Assembly (NCBI GenBank): GCA_021850325.1
Contig: JAJZMF010000020.1
Coordinates: 1 to 64,000, forward strand
Length of the DNA: 64,000 bases
Direction: 5' to 3'
Source: Actinomycetes bacterium
GTDB lineage: Bacteria; Actinomycetota; Acidimicrobiia; Acidimicrobiales; Palsa-688
This document shows, piece after piece, positions 42,041 to 50,512 of this stretch (the stretch's first letter is position 1; the number at the start of each line of letters is the position of its first letter). Under the pieces are notes generated by a model. The model did not search any database. It was given only the letters and a program-made list of their open reading frames with translations, and was not told the DNA's origin. A program made the position numbers and the translations under genes.

Positions 42041-44041
42041 CTACTTGGTGAGGTACCAGGTTTCGGGGGTCATGTTGGTGTAGGCGTTGTTGGTGTAGCC
42101 CCCAAGGTGCTTGGAGGTGAGCACCACCGCCGCCGACGTGGGGTCGCCGGTGGCGGTCGGGAAGAGGACCACCGGGACCTGCTGGGCGATGTAGTTCTGG
42201 TAGGCGTCGAGCGCAGCCTTGGTCTGGCTCGCCGGTGCACTGGTGGTGGCGTTGATCAGGGCGTCAGCCTTGGCACTGCTGTAACCCTCGTAGTCGGCAC
42301 CGGCACCCGTGTAGAAGATCGACTCACCGGTCGGGGCGTAGTCGGGGGCGTAGATCCAGCCTGCCCCCCAGTCCTCGGCGGTCCAGTTGCACTGGGCACC
42401 CTTGCCCGTGCCTCCCGGTCCGCAGTCGACGGCCTTGCTGATGACCTGGGCGAAGGGGTGGACGGTCAGGTTCAGCTGGATGCCGACCTGGGCCGCCTGG
42501 GACTGCAGGTCCTTGACCTCCTCGTCGGTTACGACCGAGCCGCTCTGGTAGTCCAGGTTGAAGCTGAGCTTCAGGCCCTTCTTGACACCCTTGCCGCAGA
42601 GGCTGGGGTTGTCACAGGTCGCCACGCCACCCGAGCCCACGTTCGACCAGCCGTGCGCCTTCAGCAGCTTGGCTGCGTCGGCGACGCTGAACGGGTAGGG
42701 GTTGTTGAGCTCGAAGCGGTCGTAGAAGTTGTTGGGCGGGGCGAGCGGCACGGGGCCGTAGGTGGGCACGGCGTAGCCGCCCAGGATCTTCTGCTGCCAG
42801 CCGGTCTGGTCGACCAGGTGCTGGAAGGCCTGACGGAAGTACAGCTGGCGGAACACGGGCCCGAAGGTGGGGTTGCCCATGTTGAGCGGGAAGTACGAGA
42901 AGCTGAACCCCGTGAAGTTGGTTGCCGTATAGCCCTCGGCCTCCACCGACTTCAACTGGGGCAGGAACTCGTCTGCCAGTTCGGCCACCGTGAGGCTGTT
43001 GGGCCCGCCCGACTTGATGGCGTTGAGCTCGGCCTGGTCAGAGGTGAAGGGGACCTCCACGAACTGGGCCAGGGAGGGCTTGGGGAAGCCGCTGTAGCTC
43101 GGGTTGGGCACGAAGGTGACCTGACCGGTGGCAGTGAAGCTCTTGAGCTGCCAGGGCCCGTCGACGACCGACCACAGGGGGCTCTTGGCGTAGGTGGTCA
43201 CGTTCTTGGCCTGGGAGTTGAGGTAGTTGTACACCGCCGCTGCACCCTTGGCCGTGGCGTCGGGCAGGTTCTTGCTGGCTGCCGTAGGCGTGGGGCCCGA
43301 CGACGAGGTCCGGTCCCAGGCGATGGGCAGGGGCGTGATCTGGGACAGCTCGTTGTAGAGGAACCAGGTCGGGTTGTAGGCCTTCTTCATGTGGAATACC
43401 ACGGTGCTGGCGTTGGGATAGCTCATCGACGCCACGTTGTCGGGGAAGTACCCGGGCGTGTAGTCGCACCAGTTGTCCTTCTCGGCGAACATCAGGTTCA
43501 TCCAGAACTCGACGTCCCGGCTGGTCACCTGCTCACCGTTGGACCACTTCCAGTTCTTCAGCGACACGGTGACCGTCTTGTTGCCGTCCGAGAACTTCGG
43601 CGGCAGGCCGATGCTGTAGTTGTAGTCCACCGTGGCCTGGTTGTTGTTGCCGAACCAGTACAGGGGCCGGTACATCAGGTAGGTGAGCTGCCCGTAGTTC
43701 ATGGTGGAGCAGACCTGGGGGCTGATGAAGGGGAAGATGTAGGTCGGGGGCGCCGACGGGCCCTCCATGAAGTACGCCGTCCCACCCTTGACCCGCTTGC
43801 CCACCGAGGCCACCGGGCCGGTGGGGCCGAAGTTGCCCAGTGAGCTGCTGGCCACCGGCATGAGCCCGCTCGGGACCTGGGCCGATGCGGTCCCCCGTAC
43901 TGCCAGCGGCACGACGGCCGTGGCCACTGCAGCCACCACCGCCCCGAACTTGCGAGGACCGCGCACGGCAGCCCCCAACCTGGCCATCTTGTCGCGGCCA
44001 GCATTGGCGCCGAGCTCTCGCCCGGCGACGTTCCATCTCAT
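42041..44041 (-). CDS. dppA: Oligopeptide ABC substrate-binding protein (family 5)
   Basis: A 666-residue extracellular binding protein. A hydrophobic export segment (FGAVVAAVATAVVPLAV) lies near residue 40, without a lipobox. The SBP_bac_5 domain includes TVTVSLKNWKWSNGEQVTSRDVEFW, PNASTVVFHMKKAYNPTWF and FSVADAAKLLKAHGW. At 666 residues it is longer than Escherichia coli DppA. ATG 44041 is preceded by AAAGG. It is the first gene of the four-gene importer. Confidence 0.9.
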   Translation of the reverse strand: MRWNVAGRELGANAGRDKMARLGAAVRGPRKFGAVVAAVATAVVPLAVRGTASAQVPSGLMPVASSSLGNFGPTGPVASVGKRVKGGTAYFMEGPSAPPTYIFPFISPQVCSTMNYGQLTYLMYRPLYWFGNNNQATVDYNYSIGLPPKFSDGNKTVTVSLKNWKWSNGEQVTSRDVEFWMNLMFAEKDNWCDYTPGYFPDNVASMSYPNASTVVFHMKKAYNPTWFLYNELSQITPLPIAWDRTSSSGPTPTAASKNLPDATAKGAAAVYNYLNSQAKNVTTYAKSPLWSVVDGPWQLKSFTATGQVTFVPNPSYSGFPKPSLAQFVEVPFTSDQAELNAIKSGGPNSLTVAELADEFLPQLKSVEAEGYTATNFTGFSFSYFPLNMGNPTFGPVFRQLYFRQAFQHLVDQTGWQQKILGGYAVPTYGPVPLAPPNNFYDRFELNNPYPFSVADAAKLLKAHGWSNVGSGGVATCDNPSLCGKGVKKGLKLSFNLDYQSGSVVTDEEVKDLQSQAAQVGIQLNLTVHPFAQVISKAVDCGPGGTGKGAQCNWTAEDWGAGWIYAPDYAPTGESIFYTGAGADYEGYSSAKADALINATTSAPASQTKAALDAYQNYIAQQVPVVLFPTATGDPTSAAVVLTSKHLGGYTNNAYTNMTPETWYLTK

Positions 44042-44129
44042 ATCTTGCGCCTTTCTGAGCGTGACGTGCCCAGCCGAGCTGGTCCCTGCCCGAGGAGCCG
44101 CCGCGGCCCGGTAGGGCCGCCACGGGCGC

Positions 44130-44363
44130 CTACTGCAGCCGGATTGCCAGGATCGTCGTGGTGAAGGCGAAAGCGATGGCAGAGAACACAGTGAAGCGGT
44201 CGAGGTTGCGCTCGACGACGCTTGACGCCGCAGCAGCCGAGCCCACTCCGCCCCCGAACATCTCGGAAAGGCCTCCGCCTTTTCCGCTGTGGAGCAGTAC
44301 GGAGATGATCAGGCTTATGCAGAGCACTACGTGCACCACGATCACCAACCACGTGATCACCAC
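44130..44363 (-). CDS. secG: Preprotein translocase subunit SecG
   Basis: A 77-residue SecG. The first span (VIVVHVVLCISLIISVLLHSGKGGGLSEMFG) is followed by the glycine-rich loop and the second span (FTVFSAIAFAFTTTILAIRL), with NLDRFT before it as in other SecG proteins. It assists SecYE during export. The GTG start is at 44363. Its position after tpiA is the classic actinobacterial order. Nothing but low-complexity sequence fills 44364-44610. Confidence 0.93.
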   Translation of the reverse strand: MVITWLVIVVHVVLCISLIISVLLHSGKGGGLSEMFGGGVGSAAAASSVVERNLDRFTVFSAIAFAFTTTILAIRLQ

Positions 44364-44610
44364 TTAGCCGGCACCTCCTCCGATCGGTATATCCCTTACC
44401 TCGGGCCCCGGCCACCTGCTGGCCGGTTGCCCAGCAAACTTAGCAGGGCGCTGACAGCCCCCGAACGCGGGCCCCCGCCGGGCGCTGGAGCGGTCACAGC
44501 GCTCCGACGTGGGCGTTTGTCACACCAGCGGCACCCCTGGCCGGGCGCGCCCGCGCCCCGGGCCTCCCGGGCACCGGTCGAGCACGGGCACCGCCGGGCC
44601 CGGGCCGGGC

Positions 44611-45393
44611 TCAGGCCGGCCCGGTGCCCAGCCTGGCTATGCGGGCGAAGCGCTCGGCGTCGAGGCTCGCGCCTCCGACCAGGGCTCCGTCGATGTCGGG
44701 CTGCGCCATGAGCTCAGCCACGTTGTCCGGTGTCACCGAGCCTCCGTACTGGGCCCGCGTGGTGCTGGCCACCTCCGCCCCGTAGGCCTTGGCCACCCAG
44801 CTGCGCACCGATGCGCACACGGCCTGGGCGTCCTCCGGGCTCGCAGTCCGCCCGGTGCCGATGGCCCAGATGGGCTCGTAGGCGATCACCACCTTGGCCG
44901 CCGCAGCGGCGTCCACGCCCTGGAAAGCCGCCTCCAACTGGCCGAGCACCTTGTCCTGGGTGGTACCTGCCTCCCGCTCCTCCAGGGTCTCGCCCACGCA
45001 GAGGATGGGCACCATCTGGTGCTCGAGGACCGCCACCAGCTTGCGGTTGACCATCTCGTCGCTCTCACCGAGGAGCTGGCGACGCTCGGAGTGGCCCACG
45101 ATCACGTAACGCACGTTCAGCTTGGCCAGCATGACCGGGCTGACCTCGCCCGTGAACGCACCGGAGGGGGCCGGGTAGACGTTCTGGGCACCGAGGGCGA
45201 TGGGGACCTCGTCCGCGTCGAGCAACGTCTGCACCGAGCGCAGCGAGGTGAAGCTCGGGTGGACCGACACCTCGGCCCGCTCGTAGTCGGCCGGGCTGAG
45301 GCTGTAGGCCAGCTTCTGCACCACGGCGATGGCATCGAGGTGGGTGTGGTTCATCTTCCAGTTGCCGCTGATGAGCGGCTTGCGGGTGGCCAC
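44611..45393 (-). CDS. tpiA: Triosephosphate isomerase
   Basis: A 260-residue TIM barrel that interconverts dihydroxyacetone phosphate and glyceraldehyde 3-phosphate. The start reads KPLISGNWKMNHTHLDA (catalytic Lys), then VIVGHSERRQLLGES (catalytic His) and VIAYEPIWAIGTGRTASPED (catalytic Glu), with YGGSVTPDNV and LVGGASLDAERFARI at the phosphate site. GTG 45393 lies two bases after pgk, so both are cotranscribed. Confidence 0.97.
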   Translation of the reverse strand: MATRKPLISGNWKMNHTHLDAIAVVQKLAYSLSPADYERAEVSVHPSFTSLRSVQTLLDADEVPIALGAQNVYPAPSGAFTGEVSPVMLAKLNVRYVIVGHSERRQLLGESDEMVNRKLVAVLEHQMVPILCVGETLEEREAGTTQDKVLGQLEAAFQGVDAAAAAKVVIAYEPIWAIGTGRTASPEDAQAVCASVRSWVAKAYGAEVASTTRAQYGGSVTPDNVAELMAQPDIDGALVGGASLDAERFARIARLGTGPA

Positions 45394-45395
45394 GC

Positions 45396-46571
45396 TCAGC
45401 CCTCCCGGCGCCCGGCTGCGTCCCGCAGGGCGGCCAGGCCCGGCAGGTCACCCTTCTCGATGAGCTCGAGGGACGCACCGCCCCCCGTCGAGAGATGGTC
45501 GACCCGGCTGTCCAGCCCGAACTGCTTGAGGGCACTGGCGCTGTCGCCTCCCCCCACGACGCTGAACGCCCTGGTGGACGCCACGGCCTCGGCCACCGCC
45601 CGGGTGCCCGGAGCGAAGCGCGGGTCCTCGAACACGCCCATGGGCCCGTTCCAGAACACCGTCGCCGCCCTGGCGATCTCGTCCGCGAAAGCCGCTGCCG
45701 TGGCGGGCCCTATGTCCAGGCCCACCCATTCGTCGGGGATGCTGTCCGCGGCCACCTGGCGTACCTCGCCCGAGGGCTCCTTGCCCGCGCCGAAGGCACC
45801 ACCGGGCGAGAGAGCCACGATGTCCGTGGGGACCAGGATCCGCTTGCCCTTGGCCGCAGCAGTCCCGAACAACCGGGCACAGGTCTCCACCTGGCCGGCT
45901 TCGAGCAGGGAGCCGCCCGTGCCGTAGCCCTTGGCAGCCAGGAAGGTGAAGCACATCCCACCGCCGACGAGCAGGACGTCAACCTTCTCCAGGAGGGCCT
46001 CGATGACGCCCAGCTTGTCGGAGACCTTGGCGCCGCCGAGGACGGCGACGAAGGGACGTGCCGGTTCCTCGAGCAGGCCGGCGAGCACGTCCACTTCCCG
46101 GGCCAGGACCCGGCCCGCAGCCGAGGGCAACTTGGCCGGCGGGCCGACGATCGAGGCGTGGGCACGGTGGACGGCGCCGAAGGCGTCGTCCACGTACAGG
46201 TCCTGCCCCTCGGAGAGAGAGGCCGCGAACTCGGGGTCGTTGGCCTCCTCGCCGGGGTTGTAACGCAGGTTCTCGAGCAGCTCCACCCTGCTGACGTCGG
46301 CACCCCTGGCCTCCAGCAGCTCGTAGAGGCGCTTGCGGACCGGTTCGACCGAGTACTTGGGGTCAGGCTTGCCCTTGGGCCGGCCCAGGTGGCTGCACAC
46401 GGTCAGCTTGGCCGCACCATGGTCGAGCAACCACACCAGCGTGTCGATGGGCAGGCGGATCCGCAGGTCGTCGGTGATCTCGCCCCCCGAGAGGGGCACG
46501 TTGAAGTCGCAACGTACGAGGACGCGCTTGCCCTCGACGGAGCCCAGGTCTTCCAGCTGGGGGAGCTGCAC
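45396..46571 (-). CDS. pgk: Phosphoglycerate kinase
   Basis: A 391-residue glycolytic kinase. RVLVRCDFNVPLSGGEITDDL and SHLGRPKGKPDPKYSVEPV are the phosphoglycerate-binding motifs; VAVLGGAKVSDKLGVIEAL and WNGPMGVFEDPRFAPGT form the nucleotide side, and VVGGGDSASALKQFG ends the hinge region. It starts with GTG at 46571, four bases after gap. Confidence 0.97.
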   Translation of the reverse strand: MQLPQLEDLGSVEGKRVLVRCDFNVPLSGGEITDDLRIRLPIDTLVWLLDHGAAKLTVCSHLGRPKGKPDPKYSVEPVRKRLYELLEARGADVSRVELLENLRYNPGEEANDPEFAASLSEGQDLYVDDAFGAVHRAHASIVGPPAKLPSAAGRVLAREVDVLAGLLEEPARPFVAVLGGAKVSDKLGVIEALLEKVDVLLVGGGMCFTFLAAKGYGTGGSLLEAGQVETCARLFGTAAAKGKRILVPTDIVALSPGGAFGAGKEPSGEVRQVAADSIPDEWVGLDIGPATAAAFADEIARAATVFWNGPMGVFEDPRFAPGTRAVAEAVASTRAFSVVGGGDSASALKQFGLDSRVDHLSTGGGASLELIEKGDLPGLAALRDAAGRREG

Positions 46572-46575
46572 GGGC

Positions 46576-47580
<1,005 letters not shown>

Positions 47581-47628
47581 GGAGTTCTCCTAGCTCACTC
47601 GTCTTTGGGCCCAATTGTAGGCGAACGA

Positions 47629-47646
47629 CCTGGCGGGCCCGCCAGG
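47629..47646. repeat. 18-bp perfect palindrome upstream of gap
   Basis: CCTGGCGGG followed directly by CCCGCCAGG forms an 18-bp perfect palindrome 49 bases upstream of the gap start. It could be an operator for a glycolytic regulator or part of the yvcK terminator. Confidence 0.55.
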
Positions 47647-47655
47647 CAGAGGTCA

Positions 47656-47693
47656 GGCGGCCGCAGGCCTTTGGTCACAGGCCCCAGGCCGCC
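47656..47693 (-). terminator. Stem-loop after yvcK
   Basis: GGCGGCC (47656-47662) pairs with GGCCGCC (47687-47693), and inside it GGCCT (47666-47670) pairs with AGGCC (47679-47683). It lies about 30 bases beyond the yvcK stop on the minus strand and may separate yvcK from the gap operon. Confidence 0.5.
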
Positions 47694-47721
47694 GGAGCAG
47701 CCCCGCTCCCCGTCCGGTCTG

Positions 47722-48690
47722 TCAGGACGGGGGTGCCGTACGGGCCAGACGGGCCAGCACGGGGGCGAGCAGGCTGGGGTCGTGGGCGTGGCCACCGGGG
47801 CCGGACAGAGGGGCGTTGACCAGGACGGCCTCCGCCGCCCGGCGCTCGGGGGCCGGCACCGACAGAGCGGACATGCCCAGCCCGGTGGGCGACAGGGCCC
47901 CTACCTCCGACGTCGGGTCGCAGACCACCGTGTCGACCACCACACCGTGCGCCACCAGGGCCGCCAGGTGGGAGTCGGCGTCACAACCGGCGGTCTCGGG
48001 GACCTGGTAACCCAGGTTGCACACGTACACGCGCCCGCCGCGGCGCGCCGCCAACGCCCGGCGCAGCTCGGGTACGGAGCAAACGGCGATCACACTGGTG
48101 TAGAGGGAGCCCGGGCCCAGCACCACCTGGTCGGCCGTGGCGACCGCCTCCAGGGCCTCGGGGAGCGCCTCCGGGCATGCCGGGCCGAGCCACACCCGGC
48201 GCACCGGGGCCTCCGAGTAGGCCACCGCGGCCTGCCCGTTCACCTGCTCGGGCCCGTCCGGCCCGTCCACCTCGGCGCACAGCTCGACCCGCCCGCCCGT
48301 GGCCGGCAGCACCCGCGCGCTCACCCCGAGGAGGCGGCCCAGTTCGGCCGTGGCCGCCCCGAAGTCCCCCAACTGCTCGGCCAGCGCCACGAGCACCAGG
48401 TTCCCGAGCGAGTGCCCGGCCAGGTCTCCCTGAGAGAACCGGTGGTCCAGTAGGCGCGCCCACAGCTGCTGGTCGGCCTGCTCCCCTGCCAGGGCCAACA
48501 GGCAGCGCCGGACGTCCCCGGGCGCCGGGCCGTCCCACCACTCGCGCAAGCGGCCGCTGGACCCGCCGTCGTCGGCCGCCGATACCACAGCGGTGACCCT
48601 CGATGCGTAGGCCGATACCGCCTTCAGGGTCACTGCCAGCCCGTGGCCCCCGCCCAGGGCGACAACATGGAGGCCCCCGGTGGCGCTCAT
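47722..48690 (-). CDS. yvcK: Gluconeogenesis factor YvcK / CofD-like protein
   Basis: A 322-residue protein of the YvcK family, required in Bacillus for growth on gluconeogenic carbon and for cell shape. HVVALGGGHGLAVTLKAVS and VVSAADDGGSSGRLREWW are the nucleotide-sugar binding motifs. APGDVRRCLLALAG, HSLGNLVLVALAEQLGDF and VVLGPGSLYTSVI follow the family. It lies 31 bases after rapZ in the conserved cluster. Confidence 0.92.
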   Translation of the reverse strand: MSATGGLHVVALGGGHGLAVTLKAVSAYASRVTAVVSAADDGGSSGRLREWWDGPAPGDVRRCLLALAGEQADQQLWARLLDHRFSQGDLAGHSLGNLVLVALAEQLGDFGAATAELGRLLGVSARVLPATGGRVELCAEVDGPDGPEQVNGQAAVAYSEAPVRRVWLGPACPEALPEALEAVATADQVVLGPGSLYTSVIAVCSVPELRRALAARRGGRVYVCNLGYQVPETAGCDADSHLAALVAHGVVVDTVVCDPTSEVGALSPTGLGMSALSVPAPERRAAEAVLVNAPLSGPGGHAHDPSLLAPVLARLARTAPPS

Positions 48691-48721
48691 GGGGCCGCGC
48701 CGCCCAACCAGCCCGGCCGGC

Positions 48722-49570
48722 TCAACGCTCTAGGTCTCGGTGGGCCACGGTCGGGTTGTAGCCCATGGCCCGGAGCCGGGCAGCGAACTCCTCAGCCAGC
48801 ACCACGCTCCGGTGCCGGCCGCCGGTGCAGCCGACGGCCAGGGTCAGGTACGACTTGCCCTCCTTCACGTAGGCGGGCAGGAGGAACCGCAGCATCTGCC
48901 CGGTCAGCTCCAGGAACTCCTTGGCCTCGGGCTGTGCAAGCACGTAGCGGCGCACCGGCTCGTCCAGGCCGGTGAGCGGGCGCAGGTCCTCCACCCAGTG
49001 GGGGTTGGGCAGGAAGCGGACGTCGACCACGTTGTCGACGTCGAGGGGGACCCCGTGCTTGAACCCGAAGCTCAGCACCTGCACCTGCATCGCCGCCACG
49101 TCCGTCCGCCCGAACAGGTCGCTCAGGCGCTCGCGCAGCTGGTTGACGTTGAGCTCGCTCGTGTCGACCACCACGTCGGCTATCTCCTTGACCGGGCCCA
49201 GCCGCTGCCTCTCGTCCGCGATGGCCTCGACCACCCCCTCCCGTCCCAGTGGGTGCCTCCGGCGCGTGCCCTCGAAGCGACGGACCAGGACCTCGTCGGT
49301 GGCGTCCAGGTAGAGCACCCTCACCACCTGGCCACTGGCCCGCAGCTGGCGCACCGCGACCTCGAGCTCTCCCAGTTGGGCGGCATGGCGGCCCACCACC
49401 AGGGCCACCCGCTGGACCTCGGGCCCCGGCCCCGACACCAGGTCGGCGACCTTGGTGATGAGCGCGGTGGGCAGGTTGTCCATCACGTACCAGCCCAGGT
49501 CCTCCAGGACCGCCCCCGTCTGGGAACGGCCCGCCCCGGACAGACCGGCGACCACCAGGAACTCGACCAC
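48722..49570 (-). CDS. rapZ: RNase adapter / nucleotide-binding protein RapZ
   Basis: A 282-residue P-loop protein. The Walker A motif is GLSGAGRSQTGAVLEDLGW, with the Arg common in actinobacterial members, followed by VMDNLPTALI. SFGFKHGVPLDVDNVVDVRF and VGCTGGRHRSVVLAEEFA are the conserved C-terminal blocks. In E. coli RapZ controls GlmZ small RNA and glucosamine synthesis; the actinobacterial role is not settled. It is followed by yvcK as usual. Confidence 0.93.
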   Translation of the reverse strand: MVEFLVVAGLSGAGRSQTGAVLEDLGWYVMDNLPTALITKVADLVSGPGPEVQRVALVVGRHAAQLGELEVAVRQLRASGQVVRVLYLDATDEVLVRRFEGTRRRHPLGREGVVEAIADERQRLGPVKEIADVVVDTSELNVNQLRERLSDLFGRTDVAAMQVQVLSFGFKHGVPLDVDNVVDVRFLPNPHWVEDLRPLTGLDEPVRRYVLAQPEAKEFLELTGQMLRFLLPAYVKEGKSYLTLAVGCTGGRHRSVVLAEEFAARLRAMGYNPTVAHRDLER

Positions 49571-49603
49571 TGCCTCTATCTAGTTGCTGCAGGGCCCCGA
49601 TGT

Positions 49604-50512
49604 CTAGGCGCCCTCGCCCCGTCCGGGCCCCGGCGGGGCCGGGGCGCCCAGCTTGCGCGCCCGCAACATGAGCAGGCGGGGGAACGCGGCCGCCTCCCGG
49701 TACTCCTCTGCACGGGCCAGGAAGCCCTCGGGGGGAGGGGGCTCGGCCATGCCTGTCAGGTAAAGGCCTGCCGCGGCCATGGCGTTGACGTAGACGGAGA
49801 GGGGCCGGTGCACGAAGGGGATCCAGACGTCCTTGTCCACCTCCTCCACTCCGTGGTGCTCGACGAGGTAGGGCCCTATCCTCCAGTACTGCTCGCCCAG
49901 GATCTGGTCGTCGACCCAGCCGCTGCCCGGTGCCTGGAGCAGGGGGTGGTTCAGCAGCAGCACGAAGGTCCCCCCTTCCCGGAGGACCCTGCCCACCTCG
50001 GCCATGGCCCCTGCCGTGCCTTCGATGTGCTCGAAGACCAGGCAGGCGAAGGCGGCGTCGAAGGAGGCGTCGGCAAAGGGCAGCGAACCCGCCACGGCCC
50101 GGGCGTAGGAGACGGGGGCCACTGCCGCACCTGCCTCACCGAGGGCGTCGCGGGCCGCACGCCCCCTGACCTCGGCCTCCACCAGCTGGGAACGCGTAGG
50201 GTCGACGCCCCACACCCGGCGCACCCCCTGCACCTGCGACGCCACGCGTGAGAGCTGGCCCTCGCCGCAACCGATGTCCAGCACGTCCCGCGGCGCCGCC
50301 ATGCGGAGCTCGGCGCGCAGCAGGGGGATGATCTGCTCCTCGTACTCGGCGTCCGCCCCCTCGGTGAAGCTCTCCTGCCACCAGGTGGCGTTCACCTCCC
50401 AGAGCTGCCCGGCCTCGTCGGGCAGGGGCAGGCCGGCCTCGTGGTAGCCGTCGGCCTGGTAGGCCACCGGCCGTTCGCCCTCCGCCGGGCGCCCGGCGCC
50501 GGAGGCGGTCAC
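49604..50512 (-). CDS. Class I SAM-dependent methyltransferase
   Basis: A 302-residue methyltransferase. After ~70 residues comes motif I, VLDIGCGEGQLSRVA, then VWGVDPTRSQLVEAE and GSLPFADASFDAAFACLVFEHI (motif IV), VGRVLREGGTFVLLLNHPLL and VDKDVWIPFVHRPLSVYV. The last pattern resembles small-molecule or lipid methyltransferases. GTG 50512 overlaps the uvrC stop (GTGA), so it is cotranscribed with uvrC and precedes rapZ. The function is unknown. Confidence 0.88.
   Translation of the reverse strand: MTASGAGRPAEGERPVAYQADGYHEAGLPLPDEAGQLWEVNATWWQESFTEGADAEYEEQIIPLLRAELRMAAPRDVLDIGCGEGQLSRVASQVQGVRRVWGVDPTRSQLVEAEVRGRAARDALGEAGAAVAPVSYARAVAGSLPFADASFDAAFACLVFEHIEGTAGAMAEVGRVLREGGTFVLLLNHPLLQAPGSGWVDDQILGEQYWRIGPYLVEHHGVEEVDKDVWIPFVHRPLSVYVNAMAAAGLYLTGMAEPPPPEGFLARAEEYREAAAFPRLLMLRARKLGAPAPPGPGRGEGA

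Noticed and set aside
48722-49570. Walker A Lys-to-Arg change in RapZ as a sign of inactivity
   Set aside because: GAGRS is common in actinobacterial RapZ, so it is not unusual here.
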